Made by a program: the position numbers and the translations under genes
The notes under the pieces: model-generated
The model's input: only the letters and a program-made list of their open reading frames with translations
What the model was told of the DNA's origin: nothing
The model's database searches: none
In this document: piece by piece, positions 10,427 through 18,717 of the stretch
How positions within the stretch are numbered: position 1 is the stretch's first letter
Layout of the letters: each line of letters opens with the position of its first letter
Assembly (NCBI RefSeq): GCF_027625475.1
Contig: NZ_CP115174.1
Coordinates: 4,306,501 to 4,370,500 of the forward strand
Reading direction: 5' to 3'
Origin: Sphingomonas abietis
Lineage (GTDB): Bacteria; Pseudomonadota; Alphaproteobacteria; Sphingomonadales; Sphingomonadaceae
DNA length: 64,000 nt

Positions 10427-11890
10427 TTAATAGTGGTAGGCGCGCTCGCCATGATCGGAGATGTCGAGCCCTTCATGCTCGGCTTCCGGCGAGGCGCGCA
10501 TGCCCCAGACCTTGTCGATGATGAAGAACAGGATCGCCGATCCGATGCCCGACCACAGCAGGGTGATCACGACCGCTTCGATCTGGGTGATCACCTGCGG
10601 CCACATCGCATAGGTGCCAGCCACCATCGTGCCCGGCTTGCTGGTGTAATCGGCGATGCCCTGGCCGCCGAAGGCCGGGTTGTCGAGGATGCCGGTCATG
10701 ATCGCCCCGGTGATGCCACCGATGCAATGCACGCCAAACACATCGAGCGAGTCGTCATAGCCGAACTTCGACTTCACCGTGGTGACGAAGAAGAAGCAGA
10801 TCGGCGAGACCATCAGGCCGAGGATCAGCGATCCCATGGTGCCCGCGAAACCCGAAGCCGGGGTGACGGCGACGAGACCGGCGACGACGCCCGAGGCCGC
10901 ACCGAGCAGCGACGGCTTGCCCTTCACGATCTGCTCGACCAGCAGCCAGGAGAGGCCGGCGGCGGCCGTGGCGATGAAGGTGTTCATGAAGGCGACGGCG
11001 GTGACGCCGTTCGATTCGAGGTTGGAACCGGCGTTGAAGCCGAACCAGCCCACCCACAGCAGCGAGGCGCCGATCATGGTCATGGTCAGCGAGTGCGGCG
11101 GCATCGGCTCGTTCGGATAGCCGAGGCGCTTGCCGAAGATCAGGCAGCCCACGAAGCCTGCGATACCCGCATTGATATGCACCACGGTGCCACCGGCGAA
11201 ATCGAGCGCGCCCTTCTGGAACAGATAGCCGGCGTCGTTGGTCGCGTCGGTGAGCGCCTGGCCGCCCTTGATCGCGGCCGCCGCCATCGCGTCGGGGCCT
11301 TCCCAATACCAGACCATGTGCGCGATCGGGAAATAGATGAAGGTCACCCACAGCGCCACGAACAGCATCAGCGGCGAGAAGCGCACCCGCTCGGCGAAGC
11401 TGCCGATGATCAGCGCCGGCGTGATGCAGGCGAAGGTCATCTGGAAGCAGACATAGACCAGCTCGGGAATATAGACGCCGTTCGAGAAGGTCGCGGCCTG
11501 GCTATTGGCATCGACGCCCTTGAGGAACAGCTTGGAAAGGCCGCCGAAGAACGGCGTCGGCCCGGCGGTGAACGCTTCGGAATAGCCCCAGCACACCCAG
11601 ATCACCGACACCATGCAGACGATCATGAGCGTCTGGGTGAGGATCGAGAGCATGTTCTTGGTGCGGACCAGGCCGCCATAGAACAAAGCAAGGCCCGGCA
11701 CCGACATCATCAGCACCAGCAGCGTCGACACCAACATCCAGGCGGTATCGCCCTTGTTGACCGTCGGCGCGGGGATGGGTGAAGCGGGCGCAGCAGCGGC
11801 CGCCGCCTGCGCGAGCGCCGGATGCGCGGCAAACGCCGCCATTCCCAGCGTTGCCAGGCCGAGGCCCAGCTTGGTGACTGGTTTCATCAT
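10427..11890 (-). CDS. amtB: Ammonium transporter AmtB
   Basis: The 487-residue membrane protein has a cleavable signal peptide (ending AHPALAQ) and about eleven transmembrane segments. It has the family signature around the pore, including the paired pore histidines in VHINAG and FGVHCIGG, and the aromatic gate region. It conducts ammonium across the inner membrane as a trimer and is blocked by the P-II protein encoded just upstream. ATG is at 11890, with a second in-frame ATG as the next codon. The gene is 11 bases from glnK and ends before a strong terminator. Confidence 0.96.
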   Translation of the reverse strand: MMKPVTKLGLGLATLGMAAFAAHPALAQAAAAAAPASPIPAPTVNKGDTAWMLVSTLLVLMMSVPGLALFYGGLVRTKNMLSILTQTLMIVCMVSVIWVCWGYSEAFTAGPTPFFGGLSKLFLKGVDANSQAATFSNGVYIPELVYVCFQMTFACITPALIIGSFAERVRFSPLMLFVALWVTFIYFPIAHMVWYWEGPDAMAAAAIKGGQALTDATNDAGYLFQKGALDFAGGTVVHINAGIAGFVGCLIFGKRLGYPNEPMPPHSLTMTMIGASLLWVGWFGFNAGSNLESNGVTAVAFMNTFIATAAAGLSWLLVEQIVKGKPSLLGAASGVVAGLVAVTPASGFAGTMGSLILGLMVSPICFFFVTTVKSKFGYDDSLDVFGVHCIGGITGAIMTGILDNPAFGGQGIADYTSKPGTMVAGTYAMWPQVITQIEAVVITLLWSGIGSAILFFIIDKVWGMRASPEAEHEGLDISDHGERAYHY

Positions 11891-11901
11891 TCCCCCTTCC
11901 C

Positions 11902-12240
11902 TCACAGCGCGGTTTCGTCGATCTCGCCGGTGCGGATGCGCACCGCCTGAGCGAGATCGAGCACGAAGATCTTGCCGTCGCCGATCGCGCCGGTGTTCGC
12001 CGATTGCTGGATCGCCTCGACGACGCGCGGTGCCAGATCGGAGGTGCAGGCGACCTCCACCTTGATCTTCGGCACCATGTTCGTCGAATATTCCGCACCG
12101 CGGTAGATTTCGGTCTGCCCCTTCTGCCGACCGAAGCCCTTCACCTCCGTGACGGTCATGCCGGCGACGCCGATACCCGACAGCGCCTCGCGCACTTCGT
12201 CCAGCTTGAATGGCTTGATGATCGCGATGATCAGTTTCAT
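11902..12240 (-). CDS. glnK: Nitrogen regulatory protein P-II (GlnK)
   Basis: The 112-residue protein is a classic P-II: MKLIIAIIKPFKLDEVREAL at the N-terminus, and a T-loop with the uridylylation tyrosine in EIYRGAEY (Tyr51). The B-loop GAIGDGKIF and the C-terminal RIRTGE follow. It senses 2-oxoglutarate, ATP and ADP, and its trimer plugs AmtB. The tight coupling to amtB identifies it as GlnK rather than GlnB. A sigma-54 promoter lies 37-51 bases upstream of the ATG. Confidence 0.96.
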   Translation of the reverse strand: MKLIIAIIKPFKLDEVREALSGIGVAGMTVTEVKGFGRQKGQTEIYRGAEYSTNMVPKIKVEVACTSDLAPRVVEAIQQSANTGAIGDGKIFVLDLAQAVRIRTGEIDETAL

Positions 12241-12276
12241 GCCGCCTCCCTGCTTTTTTGCCCGGAATTCGGGTTC

Positions 12277-12291
12277 GCAAGAGACGTGCCA
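12277..12291 (-). promoter_or_regulatory. Sigma-54 (-24/-12) promoter of glnK-amtB
   Basis: On the minus strand TGGCAC is followed after five bases by TTGC, the exact -24/-12 arrangement recognised by RpoN. It sits 37 bases before the glnK start. This implies nitrogen-limitation control by NtrC, as is known for glnK-amtB in many proteobacteria. I did not find a convincing NtrC dyad further upstream. Confidence 0.75.
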
Positions 12292-12398
12292 ATCGGGAAA
12301 CGTGACATTTCCGCGACGAAATAGGATTCAGAGGCGAAATGATCGCCCGAGTCTTAGGCAGAAATGCATGGATGCTGCTTTTTTGAGCAGAAGGCCGG

Positions 12399-12602
12399 TC
12401 AGAAGTCGGGCTCCAGCGAGCGCAATGCCCGGGCTTCGTCCGCCTCGTCCACCATCAGCCGCGCCGGCAGCAGGCCGCCGAGACCGAGGCCGGCAACGCC
12501 ACCGTCGAACAGGATCGCTTCGATACCCTCGGCCGCCAGCCGGCCGCGCGCCATCTCGGCGATCATCCGATCCGGAAAGGTCTCGATCTCGACCAGCGCC
12601 AT
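12399..12602 (-). CDS. DUF2007 domain protein
   Basis: This small 67-residue protein begins MALVEIETFPDRMIAEMARG and continues RLAAEGIEAILFDGG, the DUF2007 pattern. These are small signal-transduction-like or P-II-like fold proteins of unknown role. Its ATG shares one base with the tldD stop (TGATG), so it is translationally coupled to tldD. Confidence 0.75.
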   Translation of the reverse strand: MALVEIETFPDRMIAEMARGRLAAEGIEAILFDGGVAGLGLGGLLPARLMVDEADEARALRSLEPDF

Positions 12603-14032
12603 CAGGCCGCCGCCGTGCCGCCAACGGTAAGCCGATCGATCAGCAGGGTCGGCTGGCCGACGCCGGCCGGCACCGACTGGCCGCCCTTGCCGCAGATGCC
12701 GATGCCCTCGTCCAGCGCCATGTCGTTGCCGATCGCCTGCACGCGGGTGAGCACGGATGGCCCGTCGCCGACCAAAGTCGCGCCCTTGATCGGCGCGCCG
12801 AGACGGCCATTCTCGATCTTATAGGCCTCGGTGCAGGTGAAGACGAACTTGCCGGAGGTGATGTCCACCTGCCCGCCGCCGAAGCTCTTGGCGTAGATGC
12901 CGGTCTTCACGCGCGAGAGGATCTCGGCCGGATCGTCCTTGCCGCCGAGCATGAAGGTGTTGGTCATGCGCGGCATCGGGGCATGGGCGAAGCTCTCGCG
13001 CCGGCCATTGCCGGTGGCGGGCACGCCCATCAGCCGGGCGTTGAGCCGATCCTGCATATAGCCTTTCAGGATACCGTCCTCGATCAACGTGTTGCACTGG
13101 GTCGGCGTGCCCTCGTCGTCGATCGAGAGCGAGCCGCGCCGATCGGCGATCGAGCCGTCGTCCACCACCGTCACGCCGGGCGCCGCCACCCGCTCACCGA
13201 TGCGGCCCGAGAAAGCGGACGAACCCTTGCGGTTGAAATCGCCTTCGAGGCCATGGCCGATCGCCTCATGGAGCAGCACGCCGGGCCAGCCGGGGCCGCA
13301 CACCACGGTCATCTCGCCGGCGGGCGCCGCCACCGCCTCGAGATTGACCAGCGCCTGCTGCAGCGCCTCGTCGATGGCGCGTTCCCAGGTCGCCGGCTCG
13401 AACAGCCGATCGTAGAGATAGCGGCCGCCCAGCCCGAAGAAGCCGGTCTCGCGCCGGCCATTCTGCTCGGCGACAATCGAGACGTTGAGGCGGACGAGCG
13501 GGCGGACATCGGTGGCGAGGAAACCGTCGGGCCGCACGATCTCGATCACGCTCCATGTGCCGGACAGACCGACCGACACCTGCGCGACGCGCGGATCGCG
13601 CGCCCGCGCCATCGCATCGATGGTCTGGCAGAGTTCGACCTTCTTCGCGAACGGCACCAGGCTCAGCGGATCGGCATCGCCATAGAGGTGACGGTTGGTC
13701 CGCGCCGGCGGCGGCGATTTCGCGCTCCTGGCCGGATCGAGCAGCCGCATCGTCTCGGCCGCGCGGCGGATGGCGGCCTCCGAAATCTCGTTGGCATGGG
13801 CGAAGGCGGTGGTCTCGCCGGACACGCCGCGCAGGCCGAAGCCGGACTGGGTGGTGAAATCGGCGGTCTTCAGCCGGCCATCGTCGAAGCCGAAGCTCTC
13901 GGCGGCGAGATATTGGAGATAGAGCTCGCCATCGTCGCACGCGCCGAGCGCGGAGGCGGTGAGTCGTTGCGCCGCATCCGGATCGAAGGCGTCGCGATAG
14001 AGGAAGGCGCGGGGATCTGTGAGGCTCGTCAT
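12602..14032 (-). CDS. tldD: Metalloprotease TldD
   Basis: The 476-residue protein carries the TldD zinc motif LLHEAIGHGLEGD (His255, Glu256, His260). It also has the conserved C-terminal GICGKGGQSVP. TldD works with TldE/PmbA in processing modified peptides and in protein turnover in the cytoplasm. Length is normal. No tldE is in this window. The start MTSLTDPRAFLYRD matches the family. The DUF2007 gene follows with a one-base overlap. Confidence 0.95.
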   Translation of the reverse strand: MTSLTDPRAFLYRDAFDPDAAQRLTASALGACDDGELYLQYLAAESFGFDDGRLKTADFTTQSGFGLRGVSGETTAFAHANEISEAAIRRAAETMRLLDPARSAKSPPPARTNRHLYGDADPLSLVPFAKKVELCQTIDAMARARDPRVAQVSVGLSGTWSVIEIVRPDGFLATDVRPLVRLNVSIVAEQNGRRETGFFGLGGRYLYDRLFEPATWERAIDEALQQALVNLEAVAAPAGEMTVVCGPGWPGVLLHEAIGHGLEGDFNRKGSSAFSGRIGERVAAPGVTVVDDGSIADRRGSLSIDDEGTPTQCNTLIEDGILKGYMQDRLNARLMGVPATGNGRRESFAHAPMPRMTNTFMLGGKDDPAEILSRVKTGIYAKSFGGGQVDITSGKFVFTCTEAYKIENGRLGAPIKGATLVGDGPSVLTRVQAIGNDMALDEGIGICGKGGQSVPAGVGQPTLLIDRLTVGGTAAA

Positions 14033-14085
14033 ACCGACGATATAGGCGCGGGCTCCAACCTATGAAACCCTCGCAGATCAAAGCC

Positions 14086-14289
14086 TCAGGCGGCTTCGCT
14101 CCGATCAGCCGGGCCGCCGATCAGCACGAAGCGGCGATCACAATAGCCGCATTCGACGAAGCCCTCCTCGTCAATCTCCAGGAACACGCGCGGATGGCCG
14201 AGCGCGGCGCCGGTCGGGATGTCGCTGGCACCGTCGCACACCACGCGAGAGGTGGAGACGCGGATCGTTTCGGGCTGGTTCATGCTCAC
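14086..14289 (-). CDS. Zinc-finger (zf-CHCC) domain protein
   Basis: The 67-residue protein has Cys18, His32, Cys46 and Cys49 in the zf-CHCC arrangement (VVCDG, GHPRVFLEI, VECGYCDRRFVL). The domain is shared with the mitochondrial complex I subunit NDUFS6 and is common as a stand-alone protein in Alphaproteobacteria. Start is either this ATG or the one two codons later (MNQPETIRV). It sits apart from tldD with about 50 bases between them. Confidence 0.8.
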   Translation of the reverse strand: MSMNQPETIRVSTSRVVCDGASDIPTGAALGHPRVFLEIDEEGFVECGYCDRRFVLIGGPADRSEAA

Positions 14290-14362
14290 ATCCGCCGCAT
14301 AGCAAGCGGCCGGCCCTGGATCAATCGGGCTCGGTCGATCGGGCCGACTGAAGGACGCCGTA

Positions 14363-14515
14363 TCAGGCCAGCACGGCGGGCGCGGCTGCCGTGACCGGCG
14401 CCGCCAGCGGCACCTCGACCACGGCCACCAGCAGCGCGAGCAGCACCGCGACCATGATGGCGAAGCGCGATCGGCGGACGATGCTGGGGAGGGCTGCCTG
14501 TGTCATGTCCGCCAT
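14363..14515 (-). CDS. Small single-span membrane protein (50 aa)
   Basis: A short minus-strand frame encodes MADMTQAALPSIVRRSRF followed by a hydrophobic segment (AIMVAVLLALLVAVVEVPLA) and an Ala/Val/Pro tail. The basic cluster ahead of the helix predicts an N-in orientation or an uncleaved signal anchor. A second ATG at 14506 is possible. No homologue is recognised; support is the hydrophobic pattern and clean start/stop only. Confidence 0.45.
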   Translation of the reverse strand: MADMTQAALPSIVRRSRFAIMVAVLLALLVAVVEVPLAAPVTAAAPAVLA

Positions 14516-14610
14516 AGTCGCCCAAAATGCCTAATGCCCGGTGAAGGGAAAAGGTTAATGGCGCTGCCCGCCCCTAGCGGCACGGCACCGCAACGTCTAT
14601 CTGCCCGCGC

Positions 14611-15537
14611 ATGACAGACGCCGCGATCCGCATCCAGGACCTCCAGAAGACCTATGCCGGGGGCAAGACCGCGCTCCACGGCGTCAGCTTCGATGTGCCG
14701 AGGGGCCAGATATTCGGCCTGCTCGGCCCCAACGGCGCCGGCAAATCGACGCTGATCAACATCCTGGCGGGGCTCGTCAACAAGAGCGCCGGCAAGGCCG
14801 AGATCTGGGGCTTCGACATCGACGAGCACCCGCGCAACGCCAAGCGCTCGATCGGCATCGTGCCGCAGGAAATCCTGTTCGATCCCTTCTTCACCCCGCG
14901 CGAGGCGCTGGAGATCCAGGGCGGCCTCTACGGCATTCCCAAGGCCGAGCGGAAGACGATGGAGCTGCTCAAGGCAGTGTATCTCTCCGACAAGGCGGAT
15001 GCCTATGCCCGTTCGCTGTCGGGCGGCATGAAGCGCCGGCTGCTGGTCGCCAAGGCGATGGTCCATACGCCCCCCGTCCTGGTCCTCGACGAGCCGACCG
15101 CCGGCGTCGACGTCGAACTGCGCCAGCAGCTCTGGGCCTATGTCCGCGAACTCAACGCGCGCGGCACCACCGTGGTGCTGACCACCCATTATCTCGAGGA
15201 GGCGCAGGAGCTGTGTGATCGCATCGCGATCATCAACCATGGCCGCCTGATCGCCAACGAGCCGACCACTACCCTGCTCGCCAAGGCGCAGGAGAAGGTG
15301 GTGGAGGTGACGCTCGATCGCGACATCGCCGCCGCGCCCGATATCGCCTGCTTCGAGAAGAGCGAGCTCAAGGGCGATCGCGTCATCGCCATCACCTACC
15401 ATAAGGACAAGGTGAACGCCGGCGAGGTGCTCTCCGCGCTCAATGCGGCAGGCTATGGCATCATCGACGTATCGACCCGCGAGGCCGATCTCGAGGATGT
15501 GTTCCTGAGCCTCACCTCCGACCGGGCGGCCGCCTGA
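14611..15537 (+). CDS. ABC transporter ATP-binding protein (ABC-2/CcmA-type)
   Basis: The 308-residue ATPase has Walker A (GPNGAGKST), Q-loop (VPQEILFDPF), signature (LSGGMKRR), Walker B (VLVLDEPTAGVD) and H-loop (LTTHYLEEA). The C-terminal extension of about 90 residues is as in the NatA/YadG group. Such proteins pair with an ABC-2 permease, but no permease gene is adjacent; the next gene, one base after the stop, is nadB. Either the permease is elsewhere or the partner was lost. Substrate cannot be told. Confidence 0.88.
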   Translation: MTDAAIRIQDLQKTYAGGKTALHGVSFDVPRGQIFGLLGPNGAGKSTLINILAGLVNKSAGKAEIWGFDIDEHPRNAKRSIGIVPQEILFDPFFTPREALEIQGGLYGIPKAERKTMELLKAVYLSDKADAYARSLSGGMKRRLLVAKAMVHTPPVLVLDEPTAGVDVELRQQLWAYVRELNARGTTVVLTTHYLEEAQELCDRIAIINHGRLIANEPTTTLLAKAQEKVVEVTLDRDIAAAPDIACFEKSELKGDRVIAITYHKDKVNAGEVLSALNAAGYGIIDVSTREADLEDVFLSLTSDRAAA

Positions 15538-15538
15538 G

Positions 15539-17134
15539 ATGGCGACCCGGCCCTTCGACGTCGTCATCGTCGGATCGGGCGCGGCGGGGCTGACCGCAGC
15601 ACTGTCGCTGGCCGAACGCTTCAAGGTCGCGGTGCTCGCCAAGGGCGGCCTTTCGGAAGGATCGACCAACTGGGCGCAGGGCGGCATCGCCGCGGTGCTC
15701 GAAGAGGGCGACAGCTTCGAGAATCATATCGAGGACACGATGGTGGCGGGCGCGGGCCTCAACAACCGCGCCGCCGTCGAGTTCGTGATCGAGGGCGCGC
15801 CGGCGGCGATCGAGCGGCTGATCCAGCTCGGCGTGCCGTTCAACCAGGAGGGCAATGCCCTCCATCTGACCCGCGAAGGCGGCCACAGCCACCGCCGTAT
15901 CGCCCATGTCGACGATGCCACCGGCCATGCCGTGCAGGTCGCGCTGCAGCGCGCCGCAGTGGCGCATCCCAACATCACCCTGATCCCCGACATGGCGGTG
16001 ATCGACCTCGCCACCTCCCGCCACGGCGAACGCTATCTCGGCGACGGCCATGTCTGGGGCGTCTACGCGCTCAACCGGCGCAGCGGCGCGGTCGAGCTCT
16101 ACACCGGCAAGGCGACGATCCTCGCCACCGGCGGCGCGGGGCGCACCTATCTCTATTCGACCGCGCCGCGCGGCGCGACCGGCGACGGCATCGCGATGGC
16201 GTGGCGCGCCGGCGCGCGCGTGTCGAACATGGAGATGATGCAGTTCCACCCGACCTGCCTGTGGAATCTCGACGTCAAGAATTTCCTGATCACCGAAGCG
16301 ATGCGCGGCGAAGGCGGGCAACTGAAATTGCCGCCGGGCGCGCCCGGTGCCGGCCACCGCTTCATGCCCGATTTCGATCCGCGCGAGGAACTGGCGCCGC
16401 GCGACATCGTGGCACGCGCGATCGACCATGAGATCAAGCGGCTCGGCCTCGATTATGTCCATCTCGACATCAGCCACCAGCCGCCCGAGTTCGTGAAGCA
16501 CCACTTCCCGACGATCTACGCCAAGCTGCTCGACCTCGGCATCGACATCACCACCCAGCCGATCCCGGTCGTGCCCGCCCAGCATTATACCTGCGGCGGG
16601 ATCATTGTCGATCTCAAGGGCCGCACCGATCTGCCCGGCCTCTATGCGGTGGGCGAATGCACCCAGTCGGGCCTCCACGGCGCCAACCGGCTGGCCTCCA
16701 ACTCGCTGCTCGAATGCTTCGTGTTCGGCGAGGCGGCGGCCGGCCACATCGGCCGCCATTTCGACGAGATGCCGGCGCCGCCCCCGATCCGCCCATGGGA
16801 CGAAAGCCGCGTCACCGATTCGGACGAAGAGGTGATCGTCCAGCACAATTGGCGCGAGATCCGCCGCTTCATGTGGGATTATGTCGGCATCGTCCGCACC
16901 ACCAAGCGGCTGGAGCGCGCCCAGCACCGCATCAAGACGCTGCGCCGCGAGGTCGAGGATTATTATGGCGAGTTCCGCGTCACGCCCGACCTGATCGAGC
17001 TGCGCAATCTGGTCGAGGTCGCCGACCTGATCGTCCGCTGCGCGCTCGCCCGCAAGGAGAGCCGGGGCCTCCACTACACGCTCGACTATCCCGAGACGTT
17101 GCCCGAGGCGCGGGACACGATCCTGGTTCCCTAA
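15539..17134 (+). CDS. nadB: L-aspartate oxidase
   Basis: The 531-residue flavoprotein has the FAD fold at its start (VIVGSGAAGLTAALSLAE), EGSTNWAQGGIAAVL, the catalytic-region GGHSHRRI and the flavin-proximal QHYTCGGIIVD. It converts aspartate to iminoaspartate, the first step of NAD synthesis, with NadA, which is not in the window. Length and the absence of fumarate reductase partner genes favour nadB over sdhA. It begins one base after the ABC ATPase stop, so it is probably on the same transcript. Confidence 0.94.
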   Translation: MATRPFDVVIVGSGAAGLTAALSLAERFKVAVLAKGGLSEGSTNWAQGGIAAVLEEGDSFENHIEDTMVAGAGLNNRAAVEFVIEGAPAAIERLIQLGVPFNQEGNALHLTREGGHSHRRIAHVDDATGHAVQVALQRAAVAHPNITLIPDMAVIDLATSRHGERYLGDGHVWGVYALNRRSGAVELYTGKATILATGGAGRTYLYSTAPRGATGDGIAMAWRAGARVSNMEMMQFHPTCLWNLDVKNFLITEAMRGEGGQLKLPPGAPGAGHRFMPDFDPREELAPRDIVARAIDHEIKRLGLDYVHLDISHQPPEFVKHHFPTIYAKLLDLGIDITTQPIPVVPAQHYTCGGIIVDLKGRTDLPGLYAVGECTQSGLHGANRLASNSLLECFVFGEAAAGHIGRHFDEMPAPPPIRPWDESRVTDSDEEVIVQHNWREIRRFMWDYVGIVRTTKRLERAQHRIKTLRREVEDYYGEFRVTPDLIELRNLVEVADLIVRCALARKESRGLHYTLDYPETLPEARDTILVP

Positions 17135-17177
17135 CATCCAGAAGTGTCGAACGGCCGGGCGCCCTCCCTTCAAGCCC

Positions 17178-17264
17178 GTCATGCTGAACTTGTTTCAGCA
17201 TCCCGCCTCTACCGAGCGTGAAGCGCCAAGGTTCGCTGGGATCCTGAAACAAGTTCAGGATGAC
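17178..17264. repeat. REP-like inverted repeat after nadB
   Basis: Two 26-bp arms (17178-17203 and 17239-17264) are inverted copies with few mismatches. Each contains a smaller palindrome around GAACTTGTTTCAG. The type is common between convergent genes in sphingomonads and may act as a bidirectional terminator. Confidence 0.65.
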
Positions 17265-17308
17265 GCCCGTCTCGTTAAGCCGAGTCGCGAACGCACTCCT
17301 GCTCCAGC

Positions 17309-18001
17309 CTAGCGCTTGCGGCGGTGCCTGTGATGGTGGGCGCGGATTTTCGGGAACGCCGTGCCCAGCATCTGCCCATAGCGCTGGCGAAGCACGCGCG
17401 CGTCGACGTCCATCAGCACGTCGCCGGTCTGCACGTCGACGATATAGGCGGCGGTGCCACCCCTATTGGCGCAGCTCGAATGCACCGGCACCTGCGCCGC
17501 GACGATCAGCCGCTGCCCGCTCGTCCACCCGACCGCGCCGACATTCGCCTTTTCATGATCGTCGCACAGCATCTGCGGTGCGAACAGCTTGCGGATCTTG
17601 CGGGTCAGGTTGATTTCACGCCAGTGCCGTCCCTTCGGCTTGCGCACCAGGATCGTCGTCTCGAACGATCCTTGGCCGTCCTCGTCGTCGGCGGTGACGG
17701 CGTTGGCCGTGACGGCAAGCGCTCGCGAATCCGGCGCCCAGAGCAGTTCGGCATGGGGTCCGCCGGCGAAATCATGATCGTCGCCGCCGATGAAGACGCT
17801 CAGATGGTCGTCCGAGTCGTCGTCGGGGGTCCAGTCCGAAAAGCGTGCGATCGCCCGCGTGCGGCCGTCGGGCGCCGTCACCGTCATCGGGCGTGGGCTG
17901 CCATAGATGCCGGTGACGCCCACCGCATGCTTGGCGAACAGCCCCGCCTGCGTCGGCGCGGCGCAGGCCCCCACCAGCAGCATCGCCAGCGCCAGCCGCA
18001 T
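17309..18001 (-). CDS. Secreted or lipid-anchored hypothetical protein
   Basis: From the ATG at 18001 the 230-residue product has a signal sequence with a lipobox-like LLVGAC; an ATG at 18028 adds nine residues. The mature part is rich in Asp and His (DDDSDDHLSVFIGGDDHDF, residues 60-85) and ends in a His/Arg/Lys tail (HHHRHRRKR). It contains beta-propeller-like strands (LLWAPDSRALAVTAN). I do not recognise a family. The His/Asp-rich parts could bind metal, which is speculative. It lies just beyond sodC on the same strand. Confidence 0.6.
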   Translation of the reverse strand: MRLALAMLLVGACAAPTQAGLFAKHAVGVTGIYGSPRPMTVTAPDGRTRAIARFSDWTPDDDSDDHLSVFIGGDDHDFAGGPHAELLWAPDSRALAVTANAVTADDEDGQGSFETTILVRKPKGRHWREINLTRKIRKLFAPQMLCDDHEKANVGAVGWTSGQRLIVAAQVPVHSSCANRGGTAAYIVDVQTGDVLMDVDARVLRQRYGQMLGTAFPKIRAHHHRHRRKR

Positions 18002-18033
18002 CCGTCCCTCGATCCCGAACCTGCCCACGCGTG

Positions 18034-18564
18034 CTACTTCACCACCGCACAGGCCACGCGCGCACCGGCACCGCCGATCGGCTGCGTCTTATAGTCATCG
18101 GCGGCGGCGTGGATCACCACCGCCGATCCATCGGCGTCGAGCAGGTCCGCCCGCGCCGTGCCGGCATGCAGCGCCACCAGCGGCGTGAACAGTTCGGCGG
18201 TCGCCGTGCCGTCCGCACCGGCGAAGATGTTGGGCAGATCGCCCTGGTCGCTGGCCTGCGGGTTGAGCAGTCCATGGATCGATGGCGTCATGGTGTGGAC
18301 GTGGCCGCCCGACATCTTGAACGCCGCATCCGAGCAATCGCCCTTTTCGTGGAAATGGATACCGTGCCAGCCCGGCGTCAGCCCGCTCGCCTCGACGCGC
18401 AGGAGCACCCCGTGGGGCGCGTCGGTCAGGGTGACATGGCCGATCACGGCACCGGCGCCGTTCTTCAGTTCGCTGGTCTTGACCGTCTGCGGCGCGGCGA
18501 TCGGGTCTTGGGCGATCGCGGTCCCCGCCAGCAGCAAACCGGCGAACACGGGCAGAATACGCAT
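18034..18564 (-). CDS. sodC: Cu/Zn superoxide dismutase, periplasmic
   Basis: The 176-residue protein has a signal peptide (cleaved after AIAQ) and the SodC core. Copper-site His are in GIHFHEKGDC (His70, His72) and VIHAAADDY (His152); GGHVH and IHG supply bridging or zinc His; GDLPN supplies the zinc Asp. Cys77 and Cys172 fit the conserved disulfide. The residue three before the zinc Asp, normally His, is Asp106 here. Function is superoxide removal in the periplasm. The next gene on this strand is a secreted hypothetical. Confidence 0.88.
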   Translation of the reverse strand: MRILPVFAGLLLAGTAIAQDPIAAPQTVKTSELKNGAGAVIGHVTLTDAPHGVLLRVEASGLTPGWHGIHFHEKGDCSDAAFKMSGGHVHTMTPSIHGLLNPQASDQGDLPNIFAGADGTATAELFTPLVALHAGTARADLLDADGSAVVIHAAADDYKTQPIGGAGARVACAVVK

Positions 18565-18717
18565 GACGGACTCCTTTGGTGAGGCACCGGGCCTGCCGGC
18601 CACGGATATCGGATCTCGGACAAGGCCCATGGTAGCGCGGCCACAGCCGCCCTGCCAAGCACCGCCATGCGCGCAACGCCTGTCGCCTTCGATCCGCGCG
18701 CTTGCTAAGCGGGCGGC

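Noticed and set aside
14286..14525. 79-codon Arg/Gly-rich minus frame
   Set aside because: Low-complexity shadow; the overlapping 50-residue frame with a clear hydrophobic helix is the better candidate.
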